This document shows, piece after piece, positions 42,161 to 56,465 of a DNA stretch of 64,000 bases. A program made the position numbers and the translations under genes. Location: positions 65,001-129,000 of the forward strand of contig WBZZ01006008.1 of the NCBI GenBank assembly GCA_019918135.1. The letters run 5' to 3'. The notes below the pieces were generated by a model. That model saw only the letters and a list, made by a program, of their open reading frames with translations, searched no databases and was not told where the DNA came from. Origin of the DNA: Paulinella micropora (lineage: Eukaryota > Cercozoa > Imbricatea > Euglyphida > Paulinellidae). Positions within the stretch are counted from its first letter, which is position 1, and each line of letters opens with the position of its first letter.

Positions 42161-45100
42161 GAAGAATAGCAGTGCAGCGAGACAGACTGCTAGAAGAATA
42201 GCAGCAATCCGTAATAGCCCAATCTACGTTGGAGTCAGAGACAGTTTCGGCTAACGAGGCGGTCAGAGAACCTCTCGCGGTAAAACAAACTTTACGGGAT
42301 ATCGGAATAAATCTTGAAGGTCCTACCCCTCTCTTCGAGGATAACGAAGGAACGGTATTATTATAGGAGAGAGGGCTAGGGGAAGCTAGGACCAAGCACA
42401 TAGAGGTTCTGTACCATCTATTAGCACAACTCGTGAGGGAGGGAAAGGTCAAACTATTCCGGGTACCTACAGAGGAAAATATCGCGGATGTATTTACTAA
42501 AATACATTTTACGGTAGAAAAATTCAATTACCTGGCTGAGAAGATCTCCGTTGTGCTTAGTAGGGAAAACCGTGCCAACCTCGGGATAAAATCCGATCAA
42601 TTCTCGTATTAGATCTTACGGGGAAAGGATTACCTTCTTGGACTTTTTTATAATCCCGGAGTATGCAAATATAATAATTTCTCGCATATTACATATAAGA
42701 TGCACATAGACCGGTGAATGGATGACCCAGTGCCGACGTGACGGCTAGAACGTGCGAATGGTTGGCTCAGTGCCGACGTGACGGCCAGAGCTTGTGAATG
42801 GTTGGCACAGTGTTAGCGTAGAACAGTGACGGCCGGACAGTTCGCTTCGTCAATCTTCATTGATGATATATCTCTACCTCTATCTTCTATCTCTATACAC
42901 TTACATACATAAAAACCAATAAGAGGCCAACCTGGACTGAGTCCGTTCTGGTCGGTGAAGTCGTGCTACATGGGAATGTAGAACAACACGATCCGGCAGC
43001 CAGACGGATGTACCAAACCCACCAATAATTACAGATATAGTGCCTTTGTCCATATATATTATATTACTTTGTCTTCATTTATACCGTTGGTCATAGCAAT
43101 TTCAATTTTAATCACCGTTACGTGGATAGTTGATTTGTCAATTGGACGGCCCGGGACAGTCAATAATGCCAATGTTAACTGTAAGGACTTAATACATCAT
43201 TTACCAGTCATAATTATAACTACGTAACTTGGTCATCTAAGTTAGTCAGTTTTGTGACGTGGCAGCTTCTGTGCGACGTGGCAGATTCTCCCGCGGTTAG
43301 TTCAATTCTCTTACTTATACGAGTTATTAAAGTGCGTTTCCTTACTGCGAGACAGTCTTGCTAGAGTAGTCCGGAGTGATCCTGAAAGGGATCGGTAAAG
43401 GTTCCCGATGGTGAGTCTCTCAAAGGTCATGAGCCTTGGAACCGACAAGACTATGGGTTTAAAGCAAGAGTACATCCCGCAGTTGGATGGTACCACTCGG
43501 AACTATTCCGACTTCCGTTACAAGATAGAGAACTATGCCAAGGGCATCAGTGCCTGGCATGGGGAGTGCGTAGCGCTGGCGTTCCAAGACCCAGCTAAAG
43601 CTAAGGTTAAATATCCCTACGATCCTGCGAAAGCAATGGAAGTAGAGGAAAGGGAGTTGCCAGAAGAGCCAGAGTCAGAGGACACCCCTGACTCCGAGCC
43701 AGAAGATGAAGGAAGCCAGTCAGACAGCGGTAGACAGAGACCCAAAACGAAGAAAGATGACAGCAAGACAACCGCAGAAGACAAACCGAAAGATTGTGCA
43801 AGGATGTCAGAAGAACAGAAGAAGCAGTGGAAAGATAAGAGAGCTAAGAGACTGAAGCGAGAGAAAAGAAAACAGTCCAAACGAGCTCACACATTGAGAG
43901 TAAGAGGCATACAGAAGGAGAAGAAGCATTATGAACGCATGCGAACTTTACAACTCATTCTGTCTGTTGCCTTTTCTCACCCTGTTGTTGTTCGATATCT
44001 GCGCACTAAAACAGTGAAAGGACCGATAGAACTAATAGAGGCAGTTAGGGCAAAGTTCGGTTCAATCTCCGGGGTCAGCAAAAATATCAAAGCACAAATT
44101 TTCGAGAACATGTACCCCAAACCCGGACAGAATGTGGATGCATGGTTAAATGACTACATCGCCATGAAAGGAGAGGTTGAGAGTCATAGAACACACCCAT
44201 TTGATGAGGATGACCGTATAAGAAGCCTGCTTGCTAAGCTCGCAAGACACCCCGCATATGTAGAGAGTTTCTAAGCACTTCACTACAACCTACCACCTAA
44301 CCTAAGACCAAAATTTGACGACTTAGTCGATAGTGCGAGAGACATATGGGCATTGTGGAGAAAGGACAAGTGGAAGGAAGAAGAGAAGAGAGAGAGAGAG
44401 TGAACAAGAGCACGAGGCAGCTGAAGAAGGAGACAAACCTCATGCTAGATGATCAGGAAGATGAAGGGGATGGGGGTAAGGGCAAGTACAGAAAGCTTAA
44501 GAAGAAGGAGGAATGGTAGCTGAAAGTTACGTGTTTCGCGTGTGACAAGAAAGGTCATACGAAGAAGTATTGCCCGGATACTGAGGCCAAGAAACAAAAC
44601 CAAGAGAGAGATGATAAACTCAAGCAAGAGAAGGGCAAGAGAAAGGGAAAGAAACACAACAAGAAGAACAAGCCCAAGAAGGATATGGCTCTACTGAGAG
44701 AGGAGGAGGAAGAAGAAAAAGAAGAGTCAGACGAAGACGCATTACTCATTATTATGGGGGGAAGTGAGTCAGGAGAAAATGACGACGAAAAGGAGCCTGA
44801 AAGATCAGGGAGAGGGAATGCCGAGGCTGGGGAACCCCAGTCTGTAAAGTGGGGCCCAACGGGAGAACGTCGAGTCTGGGGAACCCCAAACCGAGCCAGG
44901 TGTTCGTTCCCCACAGGCAGAACGTAAGAGAGTTAGGAGTCCTAATCCCAGTTTAGCCCCTCTACCCTCACTAAACAAAACTACTAAAACCTCTGAGTCA
45001 GGCCACAAACATACCAAAGCACCCCCAAAGCATCAAGCGTCTGACACCTCAACCCCTTCACTCAGTCTAGCTAGCTATAGCCGAGAGAGGCCCCGTTATC

Positions 45101-46061
45101 TGAAGTGACCCCTTGTCAGATTTCGCTTGAACATGATAAGAAAGAGCCTAATGCCGTGCAAGCTTCGCGCATGCTTTTCGGGGAATACTGCGGATATCAC
45201 GCTAAAAATCAGGACCCAGAGTACCATTTACTTGATCTATCTGTCAGCCCCAACCTCCGACCCCAAAATCACCTTATTATCCAGACGAGAGAGGTTTAAT
45301 AGCTGATGCGAAAGCGAGAGGGTTAGTGATACCACACAATCTCACTACCACTTTCACTGAACAATCTCCACAGAGGGTAAGAGAGAGGGAGAAGAATAAG
45401 GCGAGAGGGGAAGTGAGGGGGAGTCAGGTCCAGGGAACAGCACCGCAAACACCCACATCCACCACATTGACACCTCACACCACACCACAAGCACGCACAC
45501 CGACACGCCAAGACAGAGTGAGGCAGGCGATGAGGAAGAAGATGAGGAAGAGATAGATGAGTATGATCCTGACAACGATTCCCGATGTTAAGATGAAATA
45601 AGACATGATGATACCATGGCAGCATGTATGGATGATTCTGATATTGACACGGAATATCTGCAATTCACGCGAAAAGGGAATGTTCGGAAATACATACAGA
45701 AGCATAAGAAGGAGACTCACGATGTGAGTGGGAGTCCGGCATCTGCCGGACTGCCCAGTGTTGTTGCAGGGACCGGGGAGTCCAAGAGGGAACGGCGGGG
45801 AGGCACTGCTGCAACCTCAACACCACAACCGGGTTCAACACCACAAGCTCAGCCACACACCAACACACCACCCATCATTACGTTCAAATACATAGCACAG
45901 CTCGCTCAACAACTCACCACAACATGCATCAGAGAAAGCAATGGTGAGGTGAAGAGAGTGAGTGAGGGGAAGTTAGTGCTAGACGAGTTCTTGACAGAAA
46001 TCTCAGCTCTGAACTGTCATGAACAAGCTTGAACAAGTGTCGAACCAATAATTTCACTACC
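42161..46061 (+). mobile_element. Copia-type mosaic, copy B (fossil)
   Basis: Second copy of 17150-21050: RNase H end at 42229-42612, 40-bp repeats at 42716-42840, gag from 43408 and a CCHC knuckle near 44532-44573. It is broken in many places. Confidence 0.7.
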
Positions 46062-46093
46062 TAACCCCCGGGAAACGTCCGCAACAATAAATC

Positions 46094-46790
46094 AATTTTC
46101 ACTATTTTAGCAGGACCGGACTGACAGTTTTCTAGTCTAGGTTCCACCCTTAAAGAAAATCAAGTGAAAATGCATCACACTTGCACTAAACGCTAGAATG
46201 TTCTACATACATTACGTCTGCAACCGACCTGCACGCCCTCGCACGCTGAAACTTTTACAGTACCCCTCCCAACATTAAGAAGAAAATGATCAAAATTTCA
46301 GCACTGCAAAAGGTTGTACATGTACAAGGGTCGAACTCTGAGTTCACGACCCAACACGAAGAAATTTTCCGTTATTTCAGTGTAAATTTTCACTGATCAG
46401 GCCGGTGACACTGGTGAACTAGGTCACTCTCTTAAGCGAGGAACATAGACTAGAAAGCTGACTGTCCGGTCCTGCTTAAATAGTGAAAATTCATTTATTA
46501 TTGAGGATGTTTCCCGGTGGTTGGGTCGTGATCATGAAGTTATTGGTTCGACCCTTGATCATGCTTGATCTGAGTTTGGATAGTGTTTACTTGCTGTTAG
46601 GGACTGCTATTGTAAAAATTTCAGAAGAGGAAAATAATGGGTTCGGTTGCAGATGTTATGTATGTAAACTAGGTAGAACATTCTGGCGTTTGGTGTGGTG
46701 CATTCTCGCTTGATTTTCTTAGAACTGCTTTTCACACCCACTTTTTTTGGTACAGGATGGGGTAACTGACGCAGCTCGGTGCAGCTAGTG
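46094..46790 (+). repeat. Foldback-type repeat, left part, copy B
   Basis: Second copy of 21083-21779, ending with the AGTG target duplication at 46787-46790. Confidence 0.65.
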
Positions 46791-47037
46791 TGTAGGCATC
46801 ACCCCCCGGATAGCCAGTAAAAAGTACCCTTTTTCTGGTGTCAGGTGTACCTAGTTTTTTCCCATTATTTTCAATATCGTTTGGCCGGATTTGACCTAAT
46901 GCCATTTTAACCTTGGTCTGTTGCCGTTTTCTTTTCTGCTTCACTGAGCTAATATAACGAGACATCATTCTCTTTTGGGGATTTGTGTCTGGTTGTACTA
47001 CCGACTTTTTATTGAGTTATCTTCGGGGAGTGTAACA
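46791..47037 (+). repeat. 5' LTR of Ty3 copy B
   Basis: 247 bp, nearly identical to 21780-22026. Confidence 0.9.
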
Positions 47038-47816
47038 TTGGAGTCACCAGCACAAGGCTGATTTCTTTTCTGGCTTGTTTTTGGAACAGCAGAAAGAAAA
47101 ATTGGACAGACCTATCTCTTCTGAGTAGGTGTTCCAAAAAACAAATACTCCAGCACATCCCCACACAGCTCTTTTTGCAAAACTAGACGTCTAGGCGTTT
47201 GTGAGTAGGTGTCTCAGTACCCTCTCCACAGCCTGTATCTGTGTCCTCACAAGGAGGCCAGACACCAGACCTCGTAGCTGTTCTTTTGTTCTCTCTTGAG
47301 ACAGAGACAGAGTAGGTCAACAGACGTACAAACAAACACTCACAGATACAAACAAACTTGAAAGACACGAGCGTAGTACTCCACCTTTCAAGTCTGTGCA
47401 CTTTGTTGCCTCTCAAACCACACACATCAGAGTATTTTTGCAAATCTCTGACTGTCTTTCGACAATAGGTCTGAACAAGTGTCAGACGACAAGTCGACTT
47501 CTCAAGGAGTGCTTCTCTAGCCTCTTTGACATTATCTGTACATAGGTCCTCGTACCTCATAACAGATACAACAACAAAAAAGAGAAAAAGAAAAGAGGAG
47601 TGGAGAAGGAGATCAAATTTTCAGAGAAAGTCGTACAGATTACTTCTTTCTCACAAAAAAAAAAAAAAAAAAAAAAAAAACACATAAGACATAGAGGTGA
47701 GACGCTCTCTCTCTATACTGTCTTTTCGTTTTTTCTCTCTATTCGTTCCTCATAGACGAACAGAGCAATTACGGGGTAGAAACAGCTCTGGCTCATCCGT
47801 ATTCCTTCAGCATCCA

Positions 47817-50320
47817 TGTCTACTAGGTCTGAAGACTGGCAGGAAGGAGGGGGGGAGAGTGAGCGAACCCCAGGAAAAGAAGAGGAGTTCGTTGACCCTC
47901 ATGCAGAAGGAGGAGATCTGGCACCTTCCTTTGACACAGGAGGAGCAGAGAATCAATTTTTTACTGCGCCTTCCTTTGACACAGGAGGAGCAGAGGAAGT
48001 CGAGGAGGAGGAGAAGAGAGGAGAGGAAGCGAAGTTTGTGGCCGAATATGGCAAACTAAGTAAGAAGGAGTTTGAGGAGAAGAAAGGGAAAGATGAGGCC
48101 TATAAATGGCTATACATTCCCCAAGAAATGCGATGGGGACAACCCTTGAAGAAGGAGGACATCTGTTAGTACCCTCTCCCAAGGCAAGCTCTGCCTCTGG
48201 CAGAATTCCTCAGAGACGACGGTGCACAGTTACAGGTGCAACACGTCTCATTTGGGGACAATATGTCTTTACTGGAGCTACTCGACCTCTCATGGACAGT
48301 GTTTGAGTGTGCTATACTCTTTGAGTACCAGACTGGAAAGACTGTGCTGCCATGGAACACAAGAGCACTGGCTAGGTTGCTCGATCCTGGTCAGGACATT
48401 GATTCAATAAAGATAGTGGAAAAGGAGTTTAAGTTCAGGAATCCAAAAGGACAGATCAATGTCATGGATGTGTCTCTGAAACTTATGGAGGCCAAGTTAG
48501 TGGACCTGGGTAAACTCCAACACACCCAGTTTGGCAGGGACCTTCACCCGGCCCTGAGGGAAATAGAAGGCGAAGCTGGAGGGGTGACGAGGATGAAGAA
48601 GCTGCATGCGGCCTTGGTGAAGGATGACGCATGGAAGAGGTGGGTCTTCACGAAGGATCATACGATCTTGGAGGGGACGGCCGCACCACCCCCACCAATA
48701 AAGCGGGATAGAAGGAGTTGGCGGAGAAGGCCTTGTTCCTTCGGAAGGCAGCTGAGATCCTGTCTTTTTTTCATCATGCCCAAGAGCTGTATATCAAAGA
48801 GCTAGCGGCTGAGAAAGAAAAGAAGGAGATGGAGGCAAAGATTGCATTAGCCAAGGCGGCGGGAACAAAGGGACCGAAATATTCCTCTGGATCTTATATG
48901 GCTCCCTCGGGGCCGCTCCGCCCCGTCAGCCCACACAACCCCTTCGGCCCCTGCGACTAGCTCAGCGCCTACCACTGTCATTGCCAACAGTAATGACAAA
49001 AAGGACAGACAGGCTATCATACAGGCCTTCCAAAAATATACAAAGTCCGATGCCACTGCTCTGACGCTGTATGCAGAGACAGCGAGTCAGAAGGACACGG
49101 ATGCGAACCTTCGAGACAAGCTCAGAAGAATTGATGCTTGTATGAAGCAGCATCCAACGGACGAAACACAGGAGTATGAGGCGTTGTACACCTTGTTGGA
49201 CCCATCAATCATCACGCAAGGGTTTGATGTTGGGGAGTACAAGGCGATGAGAGCGGTAGAGGTGGCGGCTAGGAGAGCAGCCTCAGACCTGCAATGCACG
49301 GTGCCAGTTGCCGTCCTCTTGCAATACTTTAAAACTCATGGGTATCAGCACCTGTGCACTGGTACTTTGATTGGGTTTGAGATTTTTCAAGAGGTGAACG
49401 AAGGGCTGGGCATTGGCACGAGGTTGGCAGCGATCCTCACTGAGGTCAGCGCCAAGTACGGGCTCTTTTATAGCCGGAAGTCTATCATTTTGTACTTCCT
49501 GAGTGCTTTGTGTACACGACACCCGAGCAAGCTCGCAAGGATCATACAGTCCTGTCCGACCTTCACGGCGGTGAAGACGGCGGATTTTTTAGAAACGAAT
49601 ATATACGAGAGGACTGTAGCGGCTACTCCGCCGGGCGACCTGTTCAAGGAGGTGCTCGACGCGTGTTCCGAATTGGACACGGCCACCGAATCATTCTCCA
49701 GTGCCACGACACAGGGGGTTGGAGGTGCTCAAACAGCACATGCAACTCGAACGGCAGGTCTCAAGGGGAGAGATGAGCCGACGCCGTGCTACCGCTATTT
49801 TTCATACATGGCGTGTAAGCATGAGGCACAGAAAGGAGTAGGCAATTGCCTCTTCAGCCACGACTCTCTTGATGATAGGCAGCGAAATCTTTTCCTTAGA
49901 GAGCTCGAAGGCATGAAAAAGACCATGTACGCCATGTACAAGAAGGAGTTGGAGGAGGGGAGGTGGAATGCGAATATGGTCTCGGATGCGGAGTTCCGGG
50001 AGGCCATCATTTACTTCCTTGACAGAATGAAGAGAAGGGAGAAGAGAGAGACATCGGGCCGATCAAAGGCGCCGACTAGAGGAGGAGGAGAGACGAGAGG
50101 ATCGTCACGAGGGTCCCGAGGGACACCAAGAGGGGCGGCACCACGAGGACGAGGCTTTCGTGGAAGGGGAGGACGGACCCCAGCGCGCCCTCCCAGAGGA
50201 CACGGATACTGGAATTATAGCACCAGTTCCAGCTCCAACTACCCCCAGCAAGCTTATACCGCTACGGAGGGGGGACGTCAAGACGAAGACACGGCTCAGG
50301 TGAGCGTGTTGTCGTCGTAG
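47817..50320 (+). pseudogene. gag: Ty3-type gag region, copy B
   Basis: It carries the same CCCH finger and RGG-rich C terminus as copy A (the latter near 50080-50210). It is broken. Confidence 0.75.
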
Positions 50321-50397
50321 ACTGACGGGAGGAGAAGAGAGAGGAAAAGAGAGAGAAGGAGATAAAAACTGTTCTTTTTAATCCGACAGTCACAGTT

Positions 50398-53300
50398 ATG
50401 CCTACTGTTGCTGAACAGGATACGAACGGTTCCGTTCCTCCTAGACGTGAAGGTGAAGGCACACAGCCTCACAAGGCTCAAGGTAAGCACTTGCTAGTTC
50501 ATCCTTCGAGAGCTAATATGATAAATGATGCGAATAGGAAGGCGAAGAAGGCGATGGAGGAGAGGAAGCCGAAACCAAAGGCTAGGTCTCCTCCTACGAA
50601 GAAGCAGCGGACCGTACCCCCGCCAAAGGACTCAATAGTCTCTGCTATAGACACGAGTACACTCGGTGTACCAGACTCTGTCCAAAAGACACTCGAGATA
50701 CCGGAAGCCCCGGAGACTCAAGAAGTTAAGTTGGCGGAAAAGGGGGGAGAACGAGAAGAGGACAAGGAACTTGAGCTTAGACTCAAAACCCTAGAACGAA
50801 AAATTCATGTGCTAGCGGCTAGTTTACATAGACCAGACGCGCTATGCTACACTGACCTCTTTTGTGAAACTTTACAAACCACATTAAAAGTTGGTAATGA
50901 TACAATGGCGAATATTAATATTGTCGGCCAGAAGTTTTTGAATAGTCACCGGACATGGGTGGACAAAAACATTAGAAAAACAAAGGGGACCCTAAAAGGG
51001 GTAGGCAGCCGTACGGAAATTACGGGCATCGTCACATTAATTTTCAAATTGAAATCCGGTCGAGTATATCGTGCGGACCTCTATGTTGTCCCCGATTACC
51101 ACGGTTCAATCCTGCTGTCGTATGACCAATTGGCTACGATGGGGGCTGTGATCGATTGCGCCGCACGGCGGGTGATTTATGGAGTGAAGAATGGAGAGGA
51201 GGAGGATATTAATCCGATGACTGCTACTGACTCATACGAGGCTTTTGAGCTGAATCTAGCAACGGAGAGGAAAAAGTTGGCCTTCGTACATGAGGCAACT
51301 GAAGCCTATGTACACCCCTATGTCTACTTACCGAGAAAGCGAAACGTAGTCGCTGATAGCCTTTCCAGGCTAGAGTTTCAGTCGGAGGTGTCGGCTTTCG
51401 TATCATCAGTGGAGATGATGGACCTGTCCACGGACAAGGTATACGAGGTGAGCCACATAGAGGCGATGCAGATGGCAAGAGGCGTTCGTTATGACCGCAC
51501 GGGTCTACGATATAGTCCTCAAGGCCCGGAGCATGGCATATGCTGTGAGGCGCATGTTCTCGAAGACGCTGAGTGGTCTTATGAGGCATACGAGAACGCG
51601 AAGGCGAATATAAAAGAAGAGGAGGAGACGACTGAGGTCTGTACTGAACCTCCACAGGAAAATCGAAGCGAGCTTGATGAAGACCCGGAAAGGGTAGGAG
51701 TAAGGTTGGAGGACGGTACTATTCATATCGCCTCGCCTACCGCGTGGAGGCAGCAACAGGCGACGGATCCGGAGTTCAAGGAGCTCATAACGTTATACAA
51801 GAACCCTAATGAGCTTAAAAAGACTCCACAGATCAAAGATCAGATGAAGGAGATGGCGTGGAGAGATGGGCTATTGTGGTACAAGGGCCAGCATGGCAAA
51901 TTTGCATCACAGCCTGACAAATGGACTCTCTGGGTACCAGAGAAGTTGAGGCGCTTTATATATGTCGCAGCCCATAACTGCCCCTTACTGGCACATCCGG
52001 GTCGACAAAGAACTCATTGGTTCATAGCGAGGCGATTTTGGTGGAAAGGGATGAAGGAGGAGATAGACAGGGAAGTGGACGCATGCATCCCATGAAAAAC
52101 CACAAAGACACCGCTGAAGGCGAACTTTGGCCTGATCGGTACATTCCCGTTACACGCCGGGATGTTTGAATTTTTACACATCGATCATGTGGGACCTTTC
52201 CCCGAATCGGCAGAAGGGTACAGATACCTTCTTACCGCAATAGATCGAGCCACCAATTATGTCTGGGTTGTTCCTGTTAAGGACGCTACAGGGCAAGACA
52301 ACTGCGGAGGCTCTGATCGATAGGATCGTCTCGCAGATCGGAGTGCCTAGAAAGATATGTTCTGATCGAGGTTCTGACTTTAATAATGAAGTCATCGACA
52401 GACTATCTAAGTACTACGGGATGAAATGGCAATATGTTACTGCCTATAACCCGAGAGCGAATGGCAAGATCGAGCGGGTACATAGACCTCTCAAAGCATC
52501 GCTTAAGATGTACTGTATGAAGAAGGAGAATCAGAGAGCCTGGGTGGAGGCAGCACCTTCATTTGCATTTGCAATGAACTGTCTACCCTCATCGGCATTA
52601 GGAGGAGCCAGGAGCTCAGTCTCGCCATATCAATTGGTTTACGGCCGAGAGCCTAATATCCCAACCTCACTTCTGCATCCAAAAGACACTTGGGCAGATG
52701 AGGATGAGTTGTTCGGGATGAGACTAAGAGCGAAGATGGAGGCGGAACAAATAGTTGCGGCGCACAGGGAGGCGGAGCGCAGAAAGACTGATGCTGAAGG
52801 GGTGCGACAAGCGCACTTAGATCAAGTCCGTTTCCAGGTTGGGGATATTGTACTCTTGTACCATCCTCAAGTCCCTAAGGGGGTTAGCTCTAAGCTGTTT
52901 ACCCACTGGAAAGGACCATACCAGATCATGGAACAGATGGGACCTCTGAATTATAAGATCAGGGGTAGAGGGAAGGTGCAGATTGTGAATGTTCGAAGGC
53001 TGATCAAATATGACCCCTTCTTACTTGAGGATGAATCCGTTGAGGAGGCGTTGAAACGGATGAAGGAGGACTTCAAAGAGGTACCGCCTATACAGAAGGA
53101 GGATACCTTAGAGGAGGAGAATGCCTATCGGGCACCGGTCACGGAGAAGGAGGAGACCGAGAAGGAGAGTAAGGAAGACTCAAACCGCAAAAGCGCGGCG
53201 GGGACTCAGTCTAAAGCCCCCATAGTCCGCGGCGGTACGAAGGAGAAGTTCACGGAGGCGCAGAGGAGGAGAGCGCAAAACGATCTCATCTTCGACCAAC

Positions 53301-53902
53301 CGAGGAAGGTGGCGAGATCGACGCGAGCGACAGATGTCCATGGAGGAGGAGGGGAGAAGGACACTAACCCGAACGCGGGTAATGTGGACATTCGACATGT
53401 GCGATGGAAGGAAGGAGAGGCGATTGCGGCAATCAAGTGGGTCCGAGACGCTTTTTATCTGTTGAGACCGGCAGAATCTCATGTTGCCGATGACACTCTC
53501 TCAGATCTTTATCTCATGCGAGCTGTGGCGGTCCCGCAGACTACACGGGCAGCACGGACATCGAAGAGATCCTTAGCAGCAAAAACAATACAACCGGTAC
53601 TCCATTTTTGGAGAAGCATGGACCCTGTTGAGGATCCAAAAGCTAGACAATATTTACCGGTGTACAAAGACGCGAAAAATCTCGAGACATGGGATGATAC
53701 TATTACCATTCGAGACAAAGACCACACTGCGTGGACTATTCAGTCACTGCCTAGAGGAGTGCTTGATATTCCTTTTGACTTATCTTTGGGCGCCATCCCT
53801 AACAAAATATGGGACATTCTGGAGGAGTCGAAGTTTGATTTGACTTTTGTTGGCGGCCCGCCACCTGGCAAATGGGTTCGCGCAAGGCGACGAAGGCAGT
53901 AA
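50398..53902 (+). pseudogene. pol: Ty3-type pol region, copy B (shorter)
   Basis: The N-terminal protease-side part, the integrase finger (HPGRQRTHW), the integrase core (ICSDRGSDFNNEVID), the GPY/F module and the RARRRRQ-ending extension are visible. The region is shorter than in copy A and broken. Confidence 0.85.
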
Positions 53903-54698
53903 GTGACATTTTTTTCTTTTATCACGCGTCGGACATTGAAAGCTGCATGTGGATTAATCTCATAGTGCCCATGTCAGATCATGTCTTATTAAAATGTTTT
54001 TATACCATTGTTGTTACTTGGCATTTTTATCGCAACATATGAGTGCGAGGGTCAATCGGCAAATGGATACGACACTGTATAAGGGGATCGCTTGTGAGTT
54101 TAGCGATGGTGTTCCTGGTACGACCCTGCTTCAAGTATCCAGGGTGATGTTCTCAATAAATGTTCTCATAGTAGACATATTAAATTTTTTTCTTTGGATA
54201 TACTTAATATCGTCATACCAGCACGGTCCGTCTCTACTTGTGTCTGCATATCGCATGGTCGGGCTCACTCACCCCGGCTTTGGATATAGTTATTAGGTCT
54301 GGCCTCCTAGTACTATATTAAGGTAACCGATTGAATACAAGGGTATGTTATTAAAAGACAATGTATTTACTGATCGGAAGTGTTTTTGGAGAAGGAGAAA
54401 ACTTTATAACGCTGCTTTTATTGCAATAGTAATACTATTTGTTCTTGAGATACTGTCTCAGAATTAAGTTACGGGGGGTACAACAAGTGTGGAAGGAGGA
54501 GTTTTTATTTACAAAAACGAGGCTGGAGATTTATAGTTGACTCGTGTCTGGCGTATGCGTTTTATATATCCACTGCACCGTCTATCAGTGGGTTAATGCA
54601 CTTAGTTGCGACACCCCGTAGCGTTTGTGCAGAAAAGAAATCAGCAATTATATGAAGAAAATATTGTATATTTCCGTCATAAAAACGGGAAGGTGTAC

Positions 54699-54945
54699 TG
54701 TAGGCATCACCCCCCGGATAGCCAGTAAAAAGTACATTTTTTCTGGTGTCAGGTGCACATAGTTTTTTCACATTATTTTCAATATCGTTTGGCCGGATTT
54801 GACATAATGCCATTTTAACCTTGGTCTGTTGCAGTTTTCTTTTTGGCTTCACTGAGCTAATATAACGAGACATCATTCTCTTTTGGGGATTTGTGTCTGG
54901 TTGTATTACCGACTTTTTATTGAGCTATCTTCGGGGAGTGTAACA
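54699..54945 (+). repeat. 3' LTR of Ty3 copy B
   Basis: 247 bp, matching 31924-32170. It is followed by AGTG at 54946-54949. Confidence 0.9.
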
Positions 54946-55575
54946 AGTGTAGCGCCGCAAAAATCAGTGAATTTTTTGCAACCACATTTTGTGGCACTCC
55001 CAGTGAACTAGGTGCTTCGCTGGGGTTTGTGGCAATACTGGCTGATTTGCATGAATTAGAAATTTCAAAAAAAATCAGGAAATATATTCATAGTAGTATT
55101 ATATATAGTAAGTTTTTCAGCTCTATACGTATCAATGCTATTCAAGGTGAAGACTCACACAGACAAAAGTGAAGCCTAGGGTTAAGGGGGCAACCTAGTT
55201 CACCAGTGCGACCGGCCGGTTCAGTGAAAATTTGCACGAATATTTGTCTTCGCGATCGGTTTGCAATTGGGTCGTGAACTCAGAGTTCGATCCTTGCTCA
55301 TGATCAAGGCTGCTCAGGGGAGAATCAGGGGCAGGGATATTGTAAAACTTTCAGCGTGCGAGTGCGTGCAGGTCTGTTGCAGACGTAATGTATCTAGGTA
55401 TGTAGAACATTCTCTAGATTCTGGCGTTTGGTGTGGTGCGCATGCATTTTCTTTGAACGTTTTTCACCCTTTTTTTGGTACCGGATGAGGTAACTGACGC
55501 AGCCCGGTGCAGCTAGCAGCCGCAAAAACACATGAATTTTTTGAAACCACATTTTGTTGCACTCCGTGGCCCTTA
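54946..55575 (+). repeat. Foldback-type repeat, right part, copy B
   Basis: Second copy of 32171-32800, including the uninterrupted paralogue of the Ty3 insertion site. Confidence 0.65.
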
Positions 55576-55930
55576 ACCTTTTGCGCAAAGCTCTCTATTT
55601 CTCGTACAGAGCCACAAAGTGGCAATGACTCCTGTAATAGCAATATCTCTTGGCTTGCTTATCTTTCCTATTGCAATCTTTGTAACAATGTCCTCTGGCG
55701 ATCTGCGCCTCCAATGGAAGTGGAAGCACGAGGCGAGTGTCATTCATCAGGTCTTTTTGTTCTTGTGTAAAGTTTTTTTGAATCGTTCTATTTAAGCAAA
55801 CATCTAGGCCTTTCATTTACCGCAGTACTTACCAGATCTCTTACCGCCTTGCAAGTACTCTTGCAGACAGCGACAAAAAATGCTGTCTATATCTCAGTCA
55901 AATACTTCACAAGCCCAACAAAGAGCCATC
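55576..55930. other. Unassigned sequence, copy B
   Basis: Duplicate of 32801-33135. No feature is recognised. Confidence 0.3.
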
Positions 55931-56167
55931 GGCACACCACCACCACCACCACCACAACACAACAACACAACAACAACAACAACAACAACAACATTTGTTT
56001 CAATTTTATTATCATTATTATTAAATTGAACAACAACAACAACAACAACAACAACATTTGTTTAACTTTTATTATCATTACTATTAAATTGAACAACAGC
56101 AACAACAACAACGACAACAACAACAACAACAACGCCACGCACCATCTTGCATTTTAAATACTTTGTT

Positions 56168-56201
<34 letters not shown>

Positions 56202-56215
56202 CATTATTATTATGG
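55931..56215 (+). repeat. CAA-rich and ATT-rich block, copy B
   Basis: Duplicate of 33136-33465 with a shorter ATT array. Confidence 0.75.
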
Positions 56216-56268
56216 AGGGGTGCACAGTATGGCACCCCACGGGAAGAGGTGGTTGGGCCTCTTCCCAC

Positions 56269-56465
56269 TGGTTTCGAGGCTATGTCGTTGTGTTGGCTCC
56301 GAGGCTATGTTGTTGTGTTGGTTCCGAGGCTATGTTGTTGTGTTGGTTCCGAGGCTATGCAGTTGTGTTGTTTCCGAGGCTCTGTTGTTGTGTGGGTTCC
56401 GAGGCTATGTTGTTGTGTTGGTTCCGAGGCTATGTTGTGTTGGTTCCGAGGCCATGTCGTTGTGT
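56269..56465 (+). repeat. 25-bp minisatellite, copy B
   Basis: Eight units as in 33522-33721, one of them 3 bp shorter. Confidence 0.9.

Larger units (their letters stand above)
46791..54945 (+). mobile_element. Ty3-type LTR retrotransposon, copy B (fossil, shorter)
   Basis: This is the duplicate of copy A with LTRs at 46791-47037 and 54699-54945 and AGTG on both outer sides. It is 8.2 kb instead of 10.4 kb, so it carries less of pol. Gag, the integrase end and the C-terminal extension are present. It is broken in a few places. As a tandem-duplication product it does not represent a separate insertion. Confidence 0.9.

Noticed and set aside
46791-54945. Ty3 copy B as an independent insertion
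   Set aside because: It shares the same flanks and AGTG duplication as copy A and lies inside the tandem unit, so it is a duplicate of the same insertion.
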